Origin: Oscillospiraceae bacterium
GTDB lineage: Bacteria > Bacillota > Clostridia > Oscillospirales > Ruminococcaceae
DNA: 64,000 nt
Assembly: GCA_017848055.1 (NCBI GenBank)
Contig: JAGALZ010000013.1
Coordinates: 1-64,000 of the forward strand
Reading direction: 5' to 3'
The notes under the pieces are model-generated. The model was given only the letters and a program-made list of their open reading frames with translations, searched no databases and was not told the DNA's origin. Shown one piece after another: positions 34,112 through 42,329 of the stretch; within the stretch, counting starts at the first letter, position 1, and every line of letters begins with the position of its first letter. The translations under genes were made by a program, and so were the position numbers.

Positions 34112-34140
34112 ATTATAACATAATAGAAAATATAAATCAA
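34112..34140 (-). promoter_or_regulatory. Sigma-A-type promoter of the XRE regulator
   Basis: On the minus strand, TTGATT (34135-34140), 17 bp, TATAAT (34112-34117). The -35 directly abuts the nested inverted repeat at 34141. Confidence 0.8.
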
Positions 34141-34209
34141 GCCCTCAGTAGAATTTTCGATATCGTCAAAATGCCGAAAATAGGGAGCTTTCTACCGGCA
34201 GTAGAGGGC
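34141..34209. repeat. Nested three-tier inverted repeat between XRE regulator and degV
   Basis: Three pairs of inverted segments lie one inside the other. GCCCTC (34141-34146) pairs with GAGGGC (34204-34209). GTAGAA (34148-34153) pairs with TTCTAC (34190-34195). ATTTTCG (34153-34159) pairs with CGAAAAT (34175-34181). The outer arm touches the -35 box of the XRE regulator. No U-run follows on either side, so it is not a terminator. It may be an operator or a folded element. Confidence 0.6.
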
Positions 34210-34240
34210 GATTCTCTTGTCAATTCCAGCAAATTCTAAT

Positions 34241-34250
34241 CGGTATACCG
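34241..34250. promoter_or_regulatory. Perfect 10-bp palindrome upstream of the degV promoter
   Basis: CGGTATACCG lies 18 bp before the -35 box of degV. Its size and position suit a dimeric regulator, perhaps the adjacent XRE protein (inference). Confidence 0.45.
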
Positions 34251-34268
34251 AAAAAAACAATCTGTAGC

Positions 34269-34297
34269 TTGAAGAAAAGCGCCTTATAAAGTATAAT
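34269..34297 (+). promoter_or_regulatory. Sigma-A-type promoter of degV
   Basis: TTGAAG (34269-34274), 17 bp, TATAAT (34292-34297). Confidence 0.78.
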
Positions 34298-34333
34298 AAA
34301 TTCGAACAATAATTATCCGTGGAGGTATTTACA

Positions 34334-35206
34334 ATGAGCGAATATATTATTTTTACAGACTCTGCCTGCGACCTTACAGAAGAAACTCTTAAGGAGTGGG
34401 GAGTTCAGTATACCTGTCTTACATTTAAGTTTGACGACGATGATAAGGAGTATTCCAACTACGACCTTTCTGCAAAAGAGTTTTATGAGCAGATGCAGCA
34501 GGGAAGAACTGCTAAAACATCAGCTACCAATGTTGACACCTTCAAAAAAGCCTTTGAACCAATTCTTAAAGAGGGCAAGGATATCCTCTATGTAGGCTTT
34601 TCTTCAGGCCTCAGCACAACCGTAAACTCCGGAAGAATTGCTGCCCAGGAGCTCAGGGAGGAATATCCTGACAGAAACGTTATCGTAATTGATACGCTCT
34701 GTGCTTCAGCAGGTCAGGGCCTTGCAGTATATCTTTCTGTACAGAAGAAAAAAGAGGGTGCAACTCTTGAGGAAAATGCAGCTTATATGCTTTCACTAAA
34801 GAACAAGATTTGTCACTGGTTCACAGTTGACGACCTTGTGTACTTAAAGCGTGGAGGCAGAGTAAGCCCAACAGTTGCGTTTGTCGGCGGACTTCTCGGA
34901 ATTAAGCCTATCATGAAGGTTGACAATGCTGGTAAGCTTATTAAGGTTTCTACAACAAGAGGAAGAAAGAATTCGCTTAATGTTCTTATTGATAAGCTTG
35001 GCGAACAGTGCTCAGACCCTAAGAATGCTACTGTTTTCATTTCACATGCAGACTGCCTTGATGAAGTTAAGGAAATGGAAAAGACACTTAAGGCAAAGTA
35101 CGGAATTAAGTTTGCTAATATCAGCAATATCGGCCCGGTTATCGGTGCACACGCAGGTCCTCATACTATGGCATTCTTCTTTGTCGGTGACAAGAATTTA
35201 GACTAA
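34334..35206 (+). CDS. DegV-family fatty-acid-binding protein
   Basis: A 290-residue protein. The start is the ATG at 34334, because an upstream in-frame GTG at 34319 contains the GGAGG ribosome site itself. DegV signatures are FTDSACDLTEETL at the start, KTSATNVDTF, the serine-rich FSSGLSTTVNSGRIA, YLKRGGRVSP and the late GPVIGAHAGPHTMAFFF. DegV/FakB proteins hold one fatty acid and hand it to a fatty acid kinase (FakA) for phosphorylation. No fakA is nearby. Together with the acyl-ACP thioesterase and lipid kinase in this window it suggests lipid recycling (inference). Confidence 0.93.
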   Translation: MSEYIIFTDSACDLTEETLKEWGVQYTCLTFKFDDDDKEYSNYDLSAKEFYEQMQQGRTAKTSATNVDTFKKAFEPILKEGKDILYVGFSSGLSTTVNSGRIAAQELREEYPDRNVIVIDTLCASAGQGLAVYLSVQKKKEGATLEENAAYMLSLKNKICHWFTVDDLVYLKRGGRVSPTVAFVGGLLGIKPIMKVDNAGKLIKVSTTRGRKNSLNVLIDKLGEQCSDPKNATVFISHADCLDEVKEMEKTLKAKYGIKFANISNIGPVIGAHAGPHTMAFFFVGDKNLD

Positions 35207-35210
35207 AATA

Positions 35211-35244
35211 AAAAGTCGCAGTAGAAATTTACTGCGACTTTTTT
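35211..35244. terminator. Bidirectional terminator between degV and the GGDEF gene
   Basis: A perfect 13-bp stem AAAAGTCGCAGTA/TACTGCGACTTTT with a 6-nt loop, followed by TTTT. Confidence 0.88.
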
Positions 35245-35245
35245 G

Positions 35246-37141
35246 TTATCTTAATCTGAAGTTTTTCTGCTTTGCACGTTTCTGTGCGTACATCAAAACG
35301 TCGGCACTCTTGATTCCTTCTTCAAGGGATGGAAGCGTCTTTGCAAGAACCGATACGATACCAAAGCTTGCCGAGATATTGTATTCAAGCTCGCTTTCTT
35401 CAACCTTGTCGGCAATAGTGCAGGCAAATCCCTCAGAAAAATCGTGAACGAATTTATCTGTTGAGATATCAAATACTTTTATCCCGACGAACTCATCTCC
35501 GCCGAATCTTGCGGCAATTCCGTCATCTCCGACATATTCCTGAAGAGTATGCGCAATTATCTTGATAGCTGTATCTCCGGAATGGTGTCCGTATCTGTCG
35601 TTGATTTCCTTAAGATTGTCAAGGTCAACTGAGATAATTACAATGTGCTTATCTCCGCCAAGCTCAGGTTCGAGCTTTTTCTTTGCCATGGTGTAGTAGC
35701 CGTTTCTGCTAAGAAGCCCTGTCATACTGTCATAGATGTATGCAGCTTCAAGACGTGAATTGATTGATTCCATCAGCTTGTAGGTAGCTATTCTTTCAAG
35801 AACGTAGCCCAGATTCATGCTGAATGTTCTTATCTGATGGAGTGCAATGTGATTAAGCGCAGAATTTGCAGCAACATAACCGAAAACAGTATCTTTGTAG
35901 TGGAGAGGGTAAAGGATAAGTCTTCTTGGCCTTGATTCATCGGGAACAAGCTTTCCTGTGTCGAATGTTCTGTCATCATAAACGATAGCCTTTCCGTTAT
36001 CTACCTTTTCAACGACTGAGAACATCGTGTCAGAGAAGCCGTTGAATTCATACGGAACGCCATTCCATATGCTCTTTATATAATCATCCGAAACACATAC
36101 CCTGATTTCTGTCGAGAAAACATAATCCAGAAACCTTGATACAGTAGAGAGAATATCGGTAATAGACTCAACGATATCTATTTTGGAAATCATTTGAATA
36201 ATGGAATCGTTGAAGCTACTGTCAGAAGTAAGTTCCTTCCAAAGGGTGAGGAACGGTTTGATTTCGTCGGTCTTATTATTGCAACCGCATGATTCACTGA
36301 ACCGTTCACTGAATTCAATGGTGTGACAAAGCGGAAGAATATCACCATCACATATCTTGGTAATATACTCGTAAAGTGAACTGCATAACAGTTCTGTATT
36401 TATGCTGGAAGTCGTGAGTCTTGGGGAATGGTATTTTTCAATATCAATTCCGTCAAATCCGGTAACCAAAACATCCTGCGGGACTCTTATCCCTTTCGCC
36501 TTCAGATAGTTTACGGTGGTGAGTGCCATTACATCGTTGGCACAAACGATAGCTTCAGGACGTTCGAGATTGGAGTTGAGAAATTTTTCAAGAACCTCGA
36601 CTGTAGGGTTGTCCCAGTATTCTCCGAAGCCAATTCTTTCTTCTTCTATAGGAATACCGTGCTCCGTGAGCGTTTCTTTGAATATAATGAGTCGTTCGTC
36701 GTGTTCTGCCTCATCCTTACGACCTGCAATGAAATTTATCCTCTTGCATCCGTGTTCTTCGATAAGGTGGCTGATTATATTTCTGAAACTTTGTTTTATA
36801 CCGAAGGAAATACTCGGAGTGTTGTGTATAAATCCGCCGATAGAAATAACCGGAATATGCTTTTCCTTCGCAGTTGAAAGAATCTTATCAAGTATATTTG
36901 TAAGATAAAATCTTTCAGGAAATACAAGCAGTACATCGGCTGTGATAAAATTTATCAGCGAGAAAATACTTGACTCACCACGAGTGATATCGTTATCTGT
37001 GAACATATCAGAATATGTAGACAGAACGCTGAAAGTGCATTTTGAGAAAACCTCAGCAGTCATAATTGAGTTTACTATATCACGCTGAACCTGGTCATCC
37101 AGCCTGGGTATGCATATTGCAATATTGTATCTGTCTTTCAA
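35246..37141 (-). CDS. Diguanylate cyclase with LacI-type sugar-binding sensor domain
   Basis: A 631-residue protein with no membrane helix or signal peptide. Residues about 5-275 resemble the effector-binding core of LacI/GalR regulators (AIVCANDVMALTTVNYLKAK, DVLVTGFDGIDIEKYHSPRL), but the helix-turn-helix is absent. A middle region (about 285-460) may be GAF-like. The C-terminal GGDEF domain (about 470-631) has an intact RFGGDEF at 545-551 and DLDNLKEINDRYGHHSGD. The RxxD inhibitory site is missing. It would make cyclic di-GMP in response to a cytoplasmic ligand. The start is TTG at 37141 with AAGGAG 10 bp upstream. Confidence 0.88.
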   Translation of the reverse strand: MKDRYNIAICIPRLDDQVQRDIVNSIMTAEVFSKCTFSVLSTYSDMFTDNDITRGESSIFSLINFITADVLLVFPERFYLTNILDKILSTAKEKHIPVISIGGFIHNTPSISFGIKQSFRNIISHLIEEHGCKRINFIAGRKDEAEHDERLIIFKETLTEHGIPIEEERIGFGEYWDNPTVEVLEKFLNSNLERPEAIVCANDVMALTTVNYLKAKGIRVPQDVLVTGFDGIDIEKYHSPRLTTSSINTELLCSSLYEYITKICDGDILPLCHTIEFSERFSESCGCNNKTDEIKPFLTLWKELTSDSSFNDSIIQMISKIDIVESITDILSTVSRFLDYVFSTEIRVCVSDDYIKSIWNGVPYEFNGFSDTMFSVVEKVDNGKAIVYDDRTFDTGKLVPDESRPRRLILYPLHYKDTVFGYVAANSALNHIALHQIRTFSMNLGYVLERIATYKLMESINSRLEAAYIYDSMTGLLSRNGYYTMAKKKLEPELGGDKHIVIISVDLDNLKEINDRYGHHSGDTAIKIIAHTLQEYVGDDGIAARFGGDEFVGIKVFDISTDKFVHDFSEGFACTIADKVEESELEYNISASFGIVSVLAKTLPSLEEGIKSADVLMYAQKRAKQKNFRLR

Positions 37142-37173
37142 GCAGACGCATCTCCTTATTTTGTTATACTATA

Positions 37174-37202
37174 ATTATACAGCTTGAAAAGCCTACTGTC
37201 AA
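37174..37202 (-). promoter_or_regulatory. Consensus sigma-A promoter of the LacI-GGDEF gene
   Basis: On the minus strand, a perfect TTGACA (37197-37202), 17 bp, TATAAT (37174-37179). Confidence 0.85.
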
Positions 37203-37272
37203 TTATATATATAATGTTGCAAGAAAGTTTACATTTTATAATCAATTTATACAAGAGAATGTTTTCTTTTCG

Positions 37273-37301
37273 TTGACAAATCCGTGAAATACAGTTACAA
37301 T
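37273..37301 (+). promoter_or_regulatory. Sigma-A-type promoter of the lipid kinase gene
   Basis: TTGACA (37273-37278), 17 bp, TACAAT (37296-37301). Confidence 0.82.
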
Positions 37302-37324
37302 TATAGTATAGGGGGAGAATTGCT

Positions 37325-38254
37325 ATGCATTATTTTCTTGTATATAATAAAACAAGCGGAAATCACCGGAGCTTCACGCTTGTAAGAAAGATAAAGGAAT
37401 CACTTGTTGAATGTGGACACCGTGTGTTCTGCCTTTCAACTAAGTATAAAGGTCACGCTTCAGAGCTTACAAGTTCGATTGCCCGTAAATATGGTAAGCG
37501 AGCAACCGTCATTGTTTTTGGAGGAGACGGAACTGTGTCAGAAGCAGTTAGCGGACTTGTCGGCACAGAAACACCGCTTATGGTTATTCCTTGCGGAAGC
37601 GGAAATGATTTTGCAAAAAAGCTTTACGGCAGAAAGTATACAGCAGAATCAGTTGCGGAAAGGCTTGGGCTTCTCGGTGGCAATTTGCAGTATTCCGTAA
37701 AAGCTATAGATACAATAAATGCTAATGGGCACTCCTGTGTCAATGTGCTGAGCGTCGGCTTTGATACGATTGTAGAAACAAAGGCACATAAACTTCTGAG
37801 ACGTTTCCCGTTTCTGGGCAAGCACGCTTACAGCCTTGCAATAGTCCTTGCTTTGTTTGGGAAAAGGAAATTCGAATATAAGGTTTTGGGAAAGAACGGA
37901 GAAAATGACCTTATGCTGCCCGAAAAGCTCGCTGTTATACTGCTTGCTCTTTGTAACGCAAGCTTTTACGGCGGAGGATATTGTCCGGCTCCTGAATCAG
38001 ACTTGAGTGACGGTATTCTTGACCTTGTGTACGTTGACCCCGTTTCGCTTCTGAAAATTGCTCAACTTATCGGTCCATACAGCAAGGGAGAAGCATCCTC
38101 GTTTAATGAAGTCCACGAATTCAAGGTAACAGAGCTCACGATAGCAGGTATATGTGAAAAGGTGCTGTATAACTGTGACGGTGAAAACTACCTCGAGGAC
38201 AGCGTATATATTAGAATTGTGCCTGAGTCACTTAACCTTTGTATTCCTACATAA
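37325..38254 (+). CDS. Diacylglycerol/sphingosine kinase-family lipid kinase
   Basis: A 309-residue protein. The catalytic domain shows NKTSGNHRS near the N-terminus, the ATP site FGGDGTVSEAV at about 64-74, and IPCGSGNDFAK at about 85-95. Further on come VLSVGFDTIVE and the C-terminal LCNASFYGGGYCPAPES followed by SDGILDLVYV. Relatives phosphorylate diacylglycerol (DgkB) or make other lipid phosphates. The ATG follows a GGGGGAG ribosome site. It has its own promoter and terminator. Confidence 0.92.
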   Translation: MHYFLVYNKTSGNHRSFTLVRKIKESLVECGHRVFCLSTKYKGHASELTSSIARKYGKRATVIVFGGDGTVSEAVSGLVGTETPLMVIPCGSGNDFAKKLYGRKYTAESVAERLGLLGGNLQYSVKAIDTINANGHSCVNVLSVGFDTIVETKAHKLLRRFPFLGKHAYSLAIVLALFGKRKFEYKVLGKNGENDLMLPEKLAVILLALCNASFYGGGYCPAPESDLSDGILDLVYVDPVSLLKIAQLIGPYSKGEASSFNEVHEFKVTELTIAGICEKVLYNCDGENYLEDSVYIRIVPESLNLCIPT

Positions 38255-38259
38255 ATCAA

Positions 38260-38295
38260 AATCCCGAAGAGCATACGCCCTTCGGGATTGTTTAT
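38260..38295. terminator. Bidirectional terminator between lipid kinase and ahcY
   Basis: A 10-bp stem AATCCCGAAG (38260-38269) / CTTCGGGATT (38280-38289) with a 10-nt loop, then GTTTATTT. Confidence 0.82.
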
Positions 38296-39540
38296 TTATA
38301 CGTTCCAGCTGCCGAGGTATTTTTCCTGCTCGGGAGTAAGTGTATCGATTTCGTATCCGAGGAACTGAAGCTTTGCGTGAGCAACCTGAGCGTCAACTTC
38401 CTTCGGAACATCAATAACCATATCGATAAGGTTATCCTTGTTCTTTACAAGATAAGCTGCAGATAGTGCCTGAATAGCGAATGACATATCCATAATCTCA
38501 GCAGGGTGTCCGTCGCCTGCAGCAAGATTTACAAGACGGCCCTCGCCGATAACATAAAGGCTGTTGCCGTTTGAAAGCTCATAGCCGTCGATGTTGTTTC
38601 TTGCAAGCCACTTTCTCTTTGCAATCTTGTTAAGACCGGCAACGTCAACCTCGCAATCAAAGTGACCTGCATTGCAGAGAATTGTTCCGTCCTTCATATT
38701 GTAGAAGGACTTTTCAGTGATAACATCCTTGCAGCCTGTAACAGTTACGAAGAAATCGCCGTACTTTGCAGCTTCTTCCATCTTCATAACTTCAAAGCCG
38801 TCCATAACAGCCTCAATCGCCTTGATAGGGTCTATCTCTGTTACAATTACCTTAGCGCCAAGTCCCTTAGCTCTCATAGCAACGCCCTTGCCGCACCAAC
38901 CGTAGCCTGCAACTACAACTGTCTTTCCTGCTACAATGAGGTTTGTTGTGCGGTTGATACCGTCCCAAACGGACTGACCTGTGCCGTAGCGGTTGTCGAA
39001 AAGATGCTTGCAGTCTGCGTTGTTTACAAGTACCATAGGGAATTTAAGAGCCTTGTCGTTGTTCATTGCAATGAGTCTGATGATTCCCGTGGTTGTTTCT
39101 TCACAGCCACCGATTACGTTCTCGATAAGCTGAGGGTATTCGTTATGAATAAGGCTTACAAGGTCGCCGCCGTCATCAATGATAATGTTCGGGCCAATCT
39201 TTATTACCTCGGAAATATGGCTGTGGTATTCTTCGGCTGTAGCACCGTGCCACGCAAACACGTTAAGTCCGTCGTGTACAAGTGCCGCTGCAACATCGTC
39301 CTGAGTAGAGAGTGGATTGCTTCCCGTAACATACATCTGTGCACCACCTGCAGCAAGCACCTTGCAAAGGTAAGCCGTCTTTGCCTCAAGATGAACAGAA
39401 AGTGCAACCTTCAGTCCCTCGAAAGGCTTCTCCTGCGAAAACTGCTTTTCCAGCATATTAAGAAGCGGCATGTTTGAAATAACCCAGTCGATTTTTCTTT
39501 TACCGCTTTCCCAAAGATTTATATCTCTTATCTGACTCAT
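38296..39540 (-). CDS. ahcY: Adenosylhomocysteinase
   Basis: A 414-residue NAD-dependent enzyme that splits S-adenosylhomocysteine into adenosine and homocysteine, recycling the product of methylation. Motifs: LSVHLEAKTAYL, the substrate-binding DDGGDL, EETTTGIIRL, NNADCKHLFDNRYGTGQS, the NAD site VAGYGWCGKGVAMRAKGLGA and the C-terminal GEGRLVNLAAGDGHPAEIMD. It is the short form, as in archaea and many Clostridia. The start is the ATG at 39540 behind AAAGGGA; a longer frame from 39639 would start upstream of the promoter. It stands alone. Confidence 0.95.
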   Translation of the reverse strand: MSQIRDINLWESGKRKIDWVISNMPLLNMLEKQFSQEKPFEGLKVALSVHLEAKTAYLCKVLAAGGAQMYVTGSNPLSTQDDVAAALVHDGLNVFAWHGATAEEYHSHISEVIKIGPNIIIDDGGDLVSLIHNEYPQLIENVIGGCEETTTGIIRLIAMNNDKALKFPMVLVNNADCKHLFDNRYGTGQSVWDGINRTTNLIVAGKTVVVAGYGWCGKGVAMRAKGLGAKVIVTEIDPIKAIEAVMDGFEVMKMEEAAKYGDFFVTVTGCKDVITEKSFYNMKDGTILCNAGHFDCEVDVAGLNKIAKRKWLARNNIDGYELSNGNSLYVIGEGRLVNLAAGDGHPAEIMDMSFAIQALSAAYLVKNKDNLIDMVIDVPKEVDAQVAHAKLQFLGYEIDTLTPEQEKYLGSWNV

Positions 39541-39577
39541 AAAAAACGTCCCTTTCATAAGAAAACTATCAAAAATA

Positions 39578-39606
39578 ATTATAGCATATACAAAAGAAAA
39601 ATGCAA
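39578..39606 (-). promoter_or_regulatory. Sigma-A-type promoter of ahcY
   Basis: On the minus strand, TTGCAT (39601-39606), 17 bp, TATAAT (39578-39583). No SAH riboswitch was recognised in the short (~35 nt) leader. Confidence 0.8.
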
Positions 39607-39623
39607 GAAATTAAACCATGCAC

Positions 39624-39652
39624 TTGAATAGTTATACAAAGCGTGGTATAAT
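39624..39652 (+). promoter_or_regulatory. Sigma-A-type promoter of the membrane glycosyltransferase gene
   Basis: TTGAAT (39624-39629), 17 bp, TATAAT (39647-39652), with an extended TG before the -10. Confidence 0.8.
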
Positions 39653-39691
39653 GTAAAAGGGATTAACTAAATAAGGGGAATTGCATTTAAT

Positions 39692-41197
39692 ATGAAAGAA
39701 AGGTTATTGAATGTCGGGAATCTGATAGGTGCCGTATGCTTCAGTATTGTGTTCATCATTTTCTTTTTTGTGAATACAGGCTCTTATTTGATTGTGGCAC
39801 AGCTTGTTACACTTCCGGTTGCACTGTTTCTTCTTGTGCTGCTTGTAAGGCTTATAGACAAAAAAGCTGTTCAGAGATTCTTCGATATACCACCGTATAA
39901 ACTGTATCTTTTCTGCGCTCTCTTCATGTTTGCGATTCAGATGATACTTGTTATCGGTATCAATTTTATGCCGAGAACCGATGCTTCGCATATGCATAAA
40001 ATATGCATGAACTATATCACGGGAAAGAATCAACTGTACCAGGGCCTTGACTTGTACCACCAGAATTATCTTGACCGTTATTCAAATCAGTGGGGAATAT
40101 TCCTTATACAGTCATTTATCTATAAGATATCGTATGCATTGACCGGCAGAATTTCAATTTCACTTCTGCCGTTTCTGAATGTACTTGTAATGCAGCTCTC
40201 GTATTTTCTGACTTATAAGATTTCGGGACTTGTGTTTAATGAAAGAAGACAAAAGCCTCTGTCAGTCATAATACTTGCGGCTTGTCCGGTGCTCTATGTA
40301 TATTCGTGTGTGTTCTATACCGATACTTTAGGAATGCCGTTTCTTCTGGGAGCAATCTATTTTGGCCTAAAAGCAAAGCGTGCTACGAATAATAAAGTAA
40401 TTGTCTACACTATAGTATCAGCACTTTGTATCGCATTAGGATTTGTGATTAAGGGAAATGTCGCTATTGTAGCAGTTGCATTTCTTATCTATATGTTCCT
40501 GCGAATGAGCTTAAAGCGCTTTATGGCATTCCTGCTCGCTGTTGTTATATCGTTTGTCTCGGTTAACACAGCCGTCGAAGCAACCATGAAGGGTCTGGGT
40601 ATTGTAACGGATGAATCAATCGAGAAGTATTCTTTCCCGTACACCCATTGGGTCATGATGGGACTCAACGGCAGGGGAGGATATAACGCAGATGATTTTC
40701 AGCTGACATTCCATACTGACGGTTTGGAAGCTAAAAAGCAAATGAACAAGGACGAAATTAAAAGCCGTATCAGCGAGATGGGATTTGCAGGTATGCTTTC
40801 TCATCTTGCACTAAAAATCAGATATACCTGGTATGGCGGTGCGTATCAGTCAACAAATCAGTTTGCACTTTCTGAAAAAAGTTCACTGACCGATTTCTTT
40901 TCTTCGTCGGGCGTGTATTTAACCTGGTGCTTCTTGTTCCAGGCAATGCTGATAATACTGATGCTTATATCCTTCTGGGCAGGAGTAATCAGAAAAAGAC
41001 TCGACTCTGTCTGCCTTTTAAGACTGATGCAGCTTGGAATGTTTCTATTCCTTCTTATGTGGGAAACACGTTCAAGATATATGCTCAATTTATTGCCGAT
41101 ATATATTCTTATTGCGGCTGACGGAGCGTGGGAACTGAAAGTGTTCCTCGATTATATCTCTCAAAAGAAAATGAAAAAGACAAAGACCGTAGATTAA
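39692..41197 (+). CDS. Polytopic membrane glycosyltransferase (GT39/ArnT-like, GT-C fold)
   Basis: A 501-residue protein with about 11-12 hydrophobic helices. A long first extracytoplasmic loop carries NFMPRTDASHMHKI; its Asp fits the conserved acidic residue of GT-C enzymes such as PMT and ArnT. A large loop (about 310-390) precedes the final helices. It probably moves a sugar from a polyprenyl-phosphate carrier to an envelope polymer or protein on the outer face. The donor and acceptor are unknown. The last codons (KTKTVD and stop) are encoded within the terminator stem. Confidence 0.8.
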   Translation: MKERLLNVGNLIGAVCFSIVFIIFFFVNTGSYLIVAQLVTLPVALFLLVLLVRLIDKKAVQRFFDIPPYKLYLFCALFMFAIQMILVIGINFMPRTDASHMHKICMNYITGKNQLYQGLDLYHQNYLDRYSNQWGIFLIQSFIYKISYALTGRISISLLPFLNVLVMQLSYFLTYKISGLVFNERRQKPLSVIILAACPVLYVYSCVFYTDTLGMPFLLGAIYFGLKAKRATNNKVIVYTIVSALCIALGFVIKGNVAIVAVAFLIYMFLRMSLKRFMAFLLAVVISFVSVNTAVEATMKGLGIVTDESIEKYSFPYTHWVMMGLNGRGGYNADDFQLTFHTDGLEAKKQMNKDEIKSRISEMGFAGMLSHLALKIRYTWYGGAYQSTNQFALSEKSSLTDFFSSSGVYLTWCFLFQAMLIILMLISFWAGVIRKRLDSVCLLRLMQLGMFLFLLMWETRSRYMLNLLPIYILIAADGAWELKVFLDYISQKKMKKTKTVD

Positions 41198-41211
41198 TCT
41201 ACGGTCTTTTG
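41182..41211. terminator. Bidirectional terminator overlapping the glycosyltransferase stop codon
   Basis: A perfect 28-bp palindrome: AAAGACCGTAGATT at 41182-41195 and AATCTACGGTCTTT at 41196-41209. The TAA stop (41195-41197) is at its centre. Confidence 0.88.
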
Positions 41212-41226
41212 TGTATCATATAGTGT

Positions 41227-42159
41227 CTATTTTGAAAAATATCTGTTTACACAGTTTTCAGCAGGCTTACCCATGATGTCGTAACCCCAGTCAACAGCAG
41301 CCTTCTTAAGTGCATACGGTGTAGCCGACCAGCACCAGAGAACCTGTCCCTTAACCCAATCTCTTCTGCTGCAAGCAAAGAACATAGCCTCGTACCATCT
41401 TTCCTGCTCCTTGACGTTCGTAGCACTTCTGATACTCCAGTCGTGCGGAAGGGTAGATGAGCCGGAAGAAGACATACAACCAACCTCAGCAAAGAAGAAA
41501 GGAAGGTCATATTTCTTTACAACAGCTTCGATTCTGTCAAGCTCTTTCTCCCATGTATCGATAGGGTAGTAACCGCTTGAACAAATAGCATCAAGCTCGC
41601 CCCACCATGAAACGTGGTCTTCCTGGTACTTATCAGTGTTGTATGTAAGAATTCCGTTGTAAGCTCTTCTGAGCTGTTTGATAAGACGCTTCCAGTCGTC
41701 CTCACGAGTTTCAGCCATAACCATCTCAGAGCCGCAAACGAACATATCTACGCCTTCGTTCTTGGCAATCTCAGCATAGTGAAGCTGGAATTCAGTATAA
41801 GACTGGAACCAGTTTCTCCAGCAAGGCTCGTTAGGAACCTCAGTATCAAAAAAACTCACATAAGCTCTGTAGATTCCGTTTTTACAGTTGATTGTAGGCT
41901 TGAGACCAACATTGAGTCCAAGCTTCTTGGCATATCTGATAATAGAAATGAGCTCCATATCGCTCATTGTAGCCTCGGTATCATAACGGATAATTTCAGA
42001 CTGAGCAGTTTCCATAAGTCCGCATGGTACGAGCATAACAAAATTAGCGTTTGTTCTTTCCTTGAGAGCTTCTAAGCTCTTATAAGCGTCCTTTTTGCTG
42101 AGAACACCCTTGTTTGCAAAAGGCGCAAAAGTAATTCCTCTGATATTGTTAAGTTCCAT
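41227..42159 (-). CDS. GH113-like glycoside hydrolase (beta-mannanase/xylanase type)
   Basis: A 310-residue TIM-barrel protein without signal peptide, so probably cytoplasmic. The N-terminal IRGITFAPFANKGVL, LGLNVGLKPT, VCGSEMVMAE (likely acid/base Glu145) and LPFFFAEVG (likely nucleophile Glu225) fit the GH113/clan GH-A pattern. Being intracellular, it may act on imported manno- or xylo-oligosaccharides rather than on polymer. Substrate is not certain. The ATG at 42159 has an AGGAGG ribosome site. The 170-bp AT-rich gap upstream has a TATAAT without a convincing -35. Confidence 0.8.
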   Translation of the reverse strand: MELNNIRGITFAPFANKGVLSKKDAYKSLEALKERTNANFVMLVPCGLMETAQSEIIRYDTEATMSDMELISIIRYAKKLGLNVGLKPTINCKNGIYRAYVSFFDTEVPNEPCWRNWFQSYTEFQLHYAEIAKNEGVDMFVCGSEMVMAETREDDWKRLIKQLRRAYNGILTYNTDKYQEDHVSWWGELDAICSSGYYPIDTWEKELDRIEAVVKKYDLPFFFAEVGCMSSSGSSTLPHDWSIRSATNVKEQERWYEAMFFACSRRDWVKGQVLWCWSATPYALKKAAVDWGYDIMGKPAENCVNRYFSK

Positions 42160-42329
42160 AAGATAATACCTCCTGTCACTAACGTAAGAAAATTATATCA
42201 TATAAAGTCACACCACAATATAACAAATATATCAAAAAATATAATAATCGAACCATATATTCGCTTGATAATACAGATTTATGCAAAGTTTAAATATTAT
42301 TAAAAATTATGTAGATTAATGATTTAGTG

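Noticed and set aside
34057..34140. N-terminal extension of the XRE regulator from an ATG at 34140
   Set aside because: This ATG lies in the -35 box of the predicted promoter, and the internal ATG at 34056 has a good ribosome site at the normal start of the HTH domain.
34141..34209. Riboswitch or Rho-independent terminator in the XRE-degV gap
   Set aside because: The nested repeats lack a U-run, and I could not match any riboswitch core I know; it is kept as an unexplained repeat.
38662..39477. 271-codon open frame antisense to ahcY
   Set aside because: ahcY is a clear, full-length enzyme; the antisense frame shows no domain and is Cys/Asn-rich as expected of a shadow.
39541..39577. SAH riboswitch before ahcY
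   Set aside because: The leader from the predicted promoter is only about 35 nt, too short for the known SAH aptamer.
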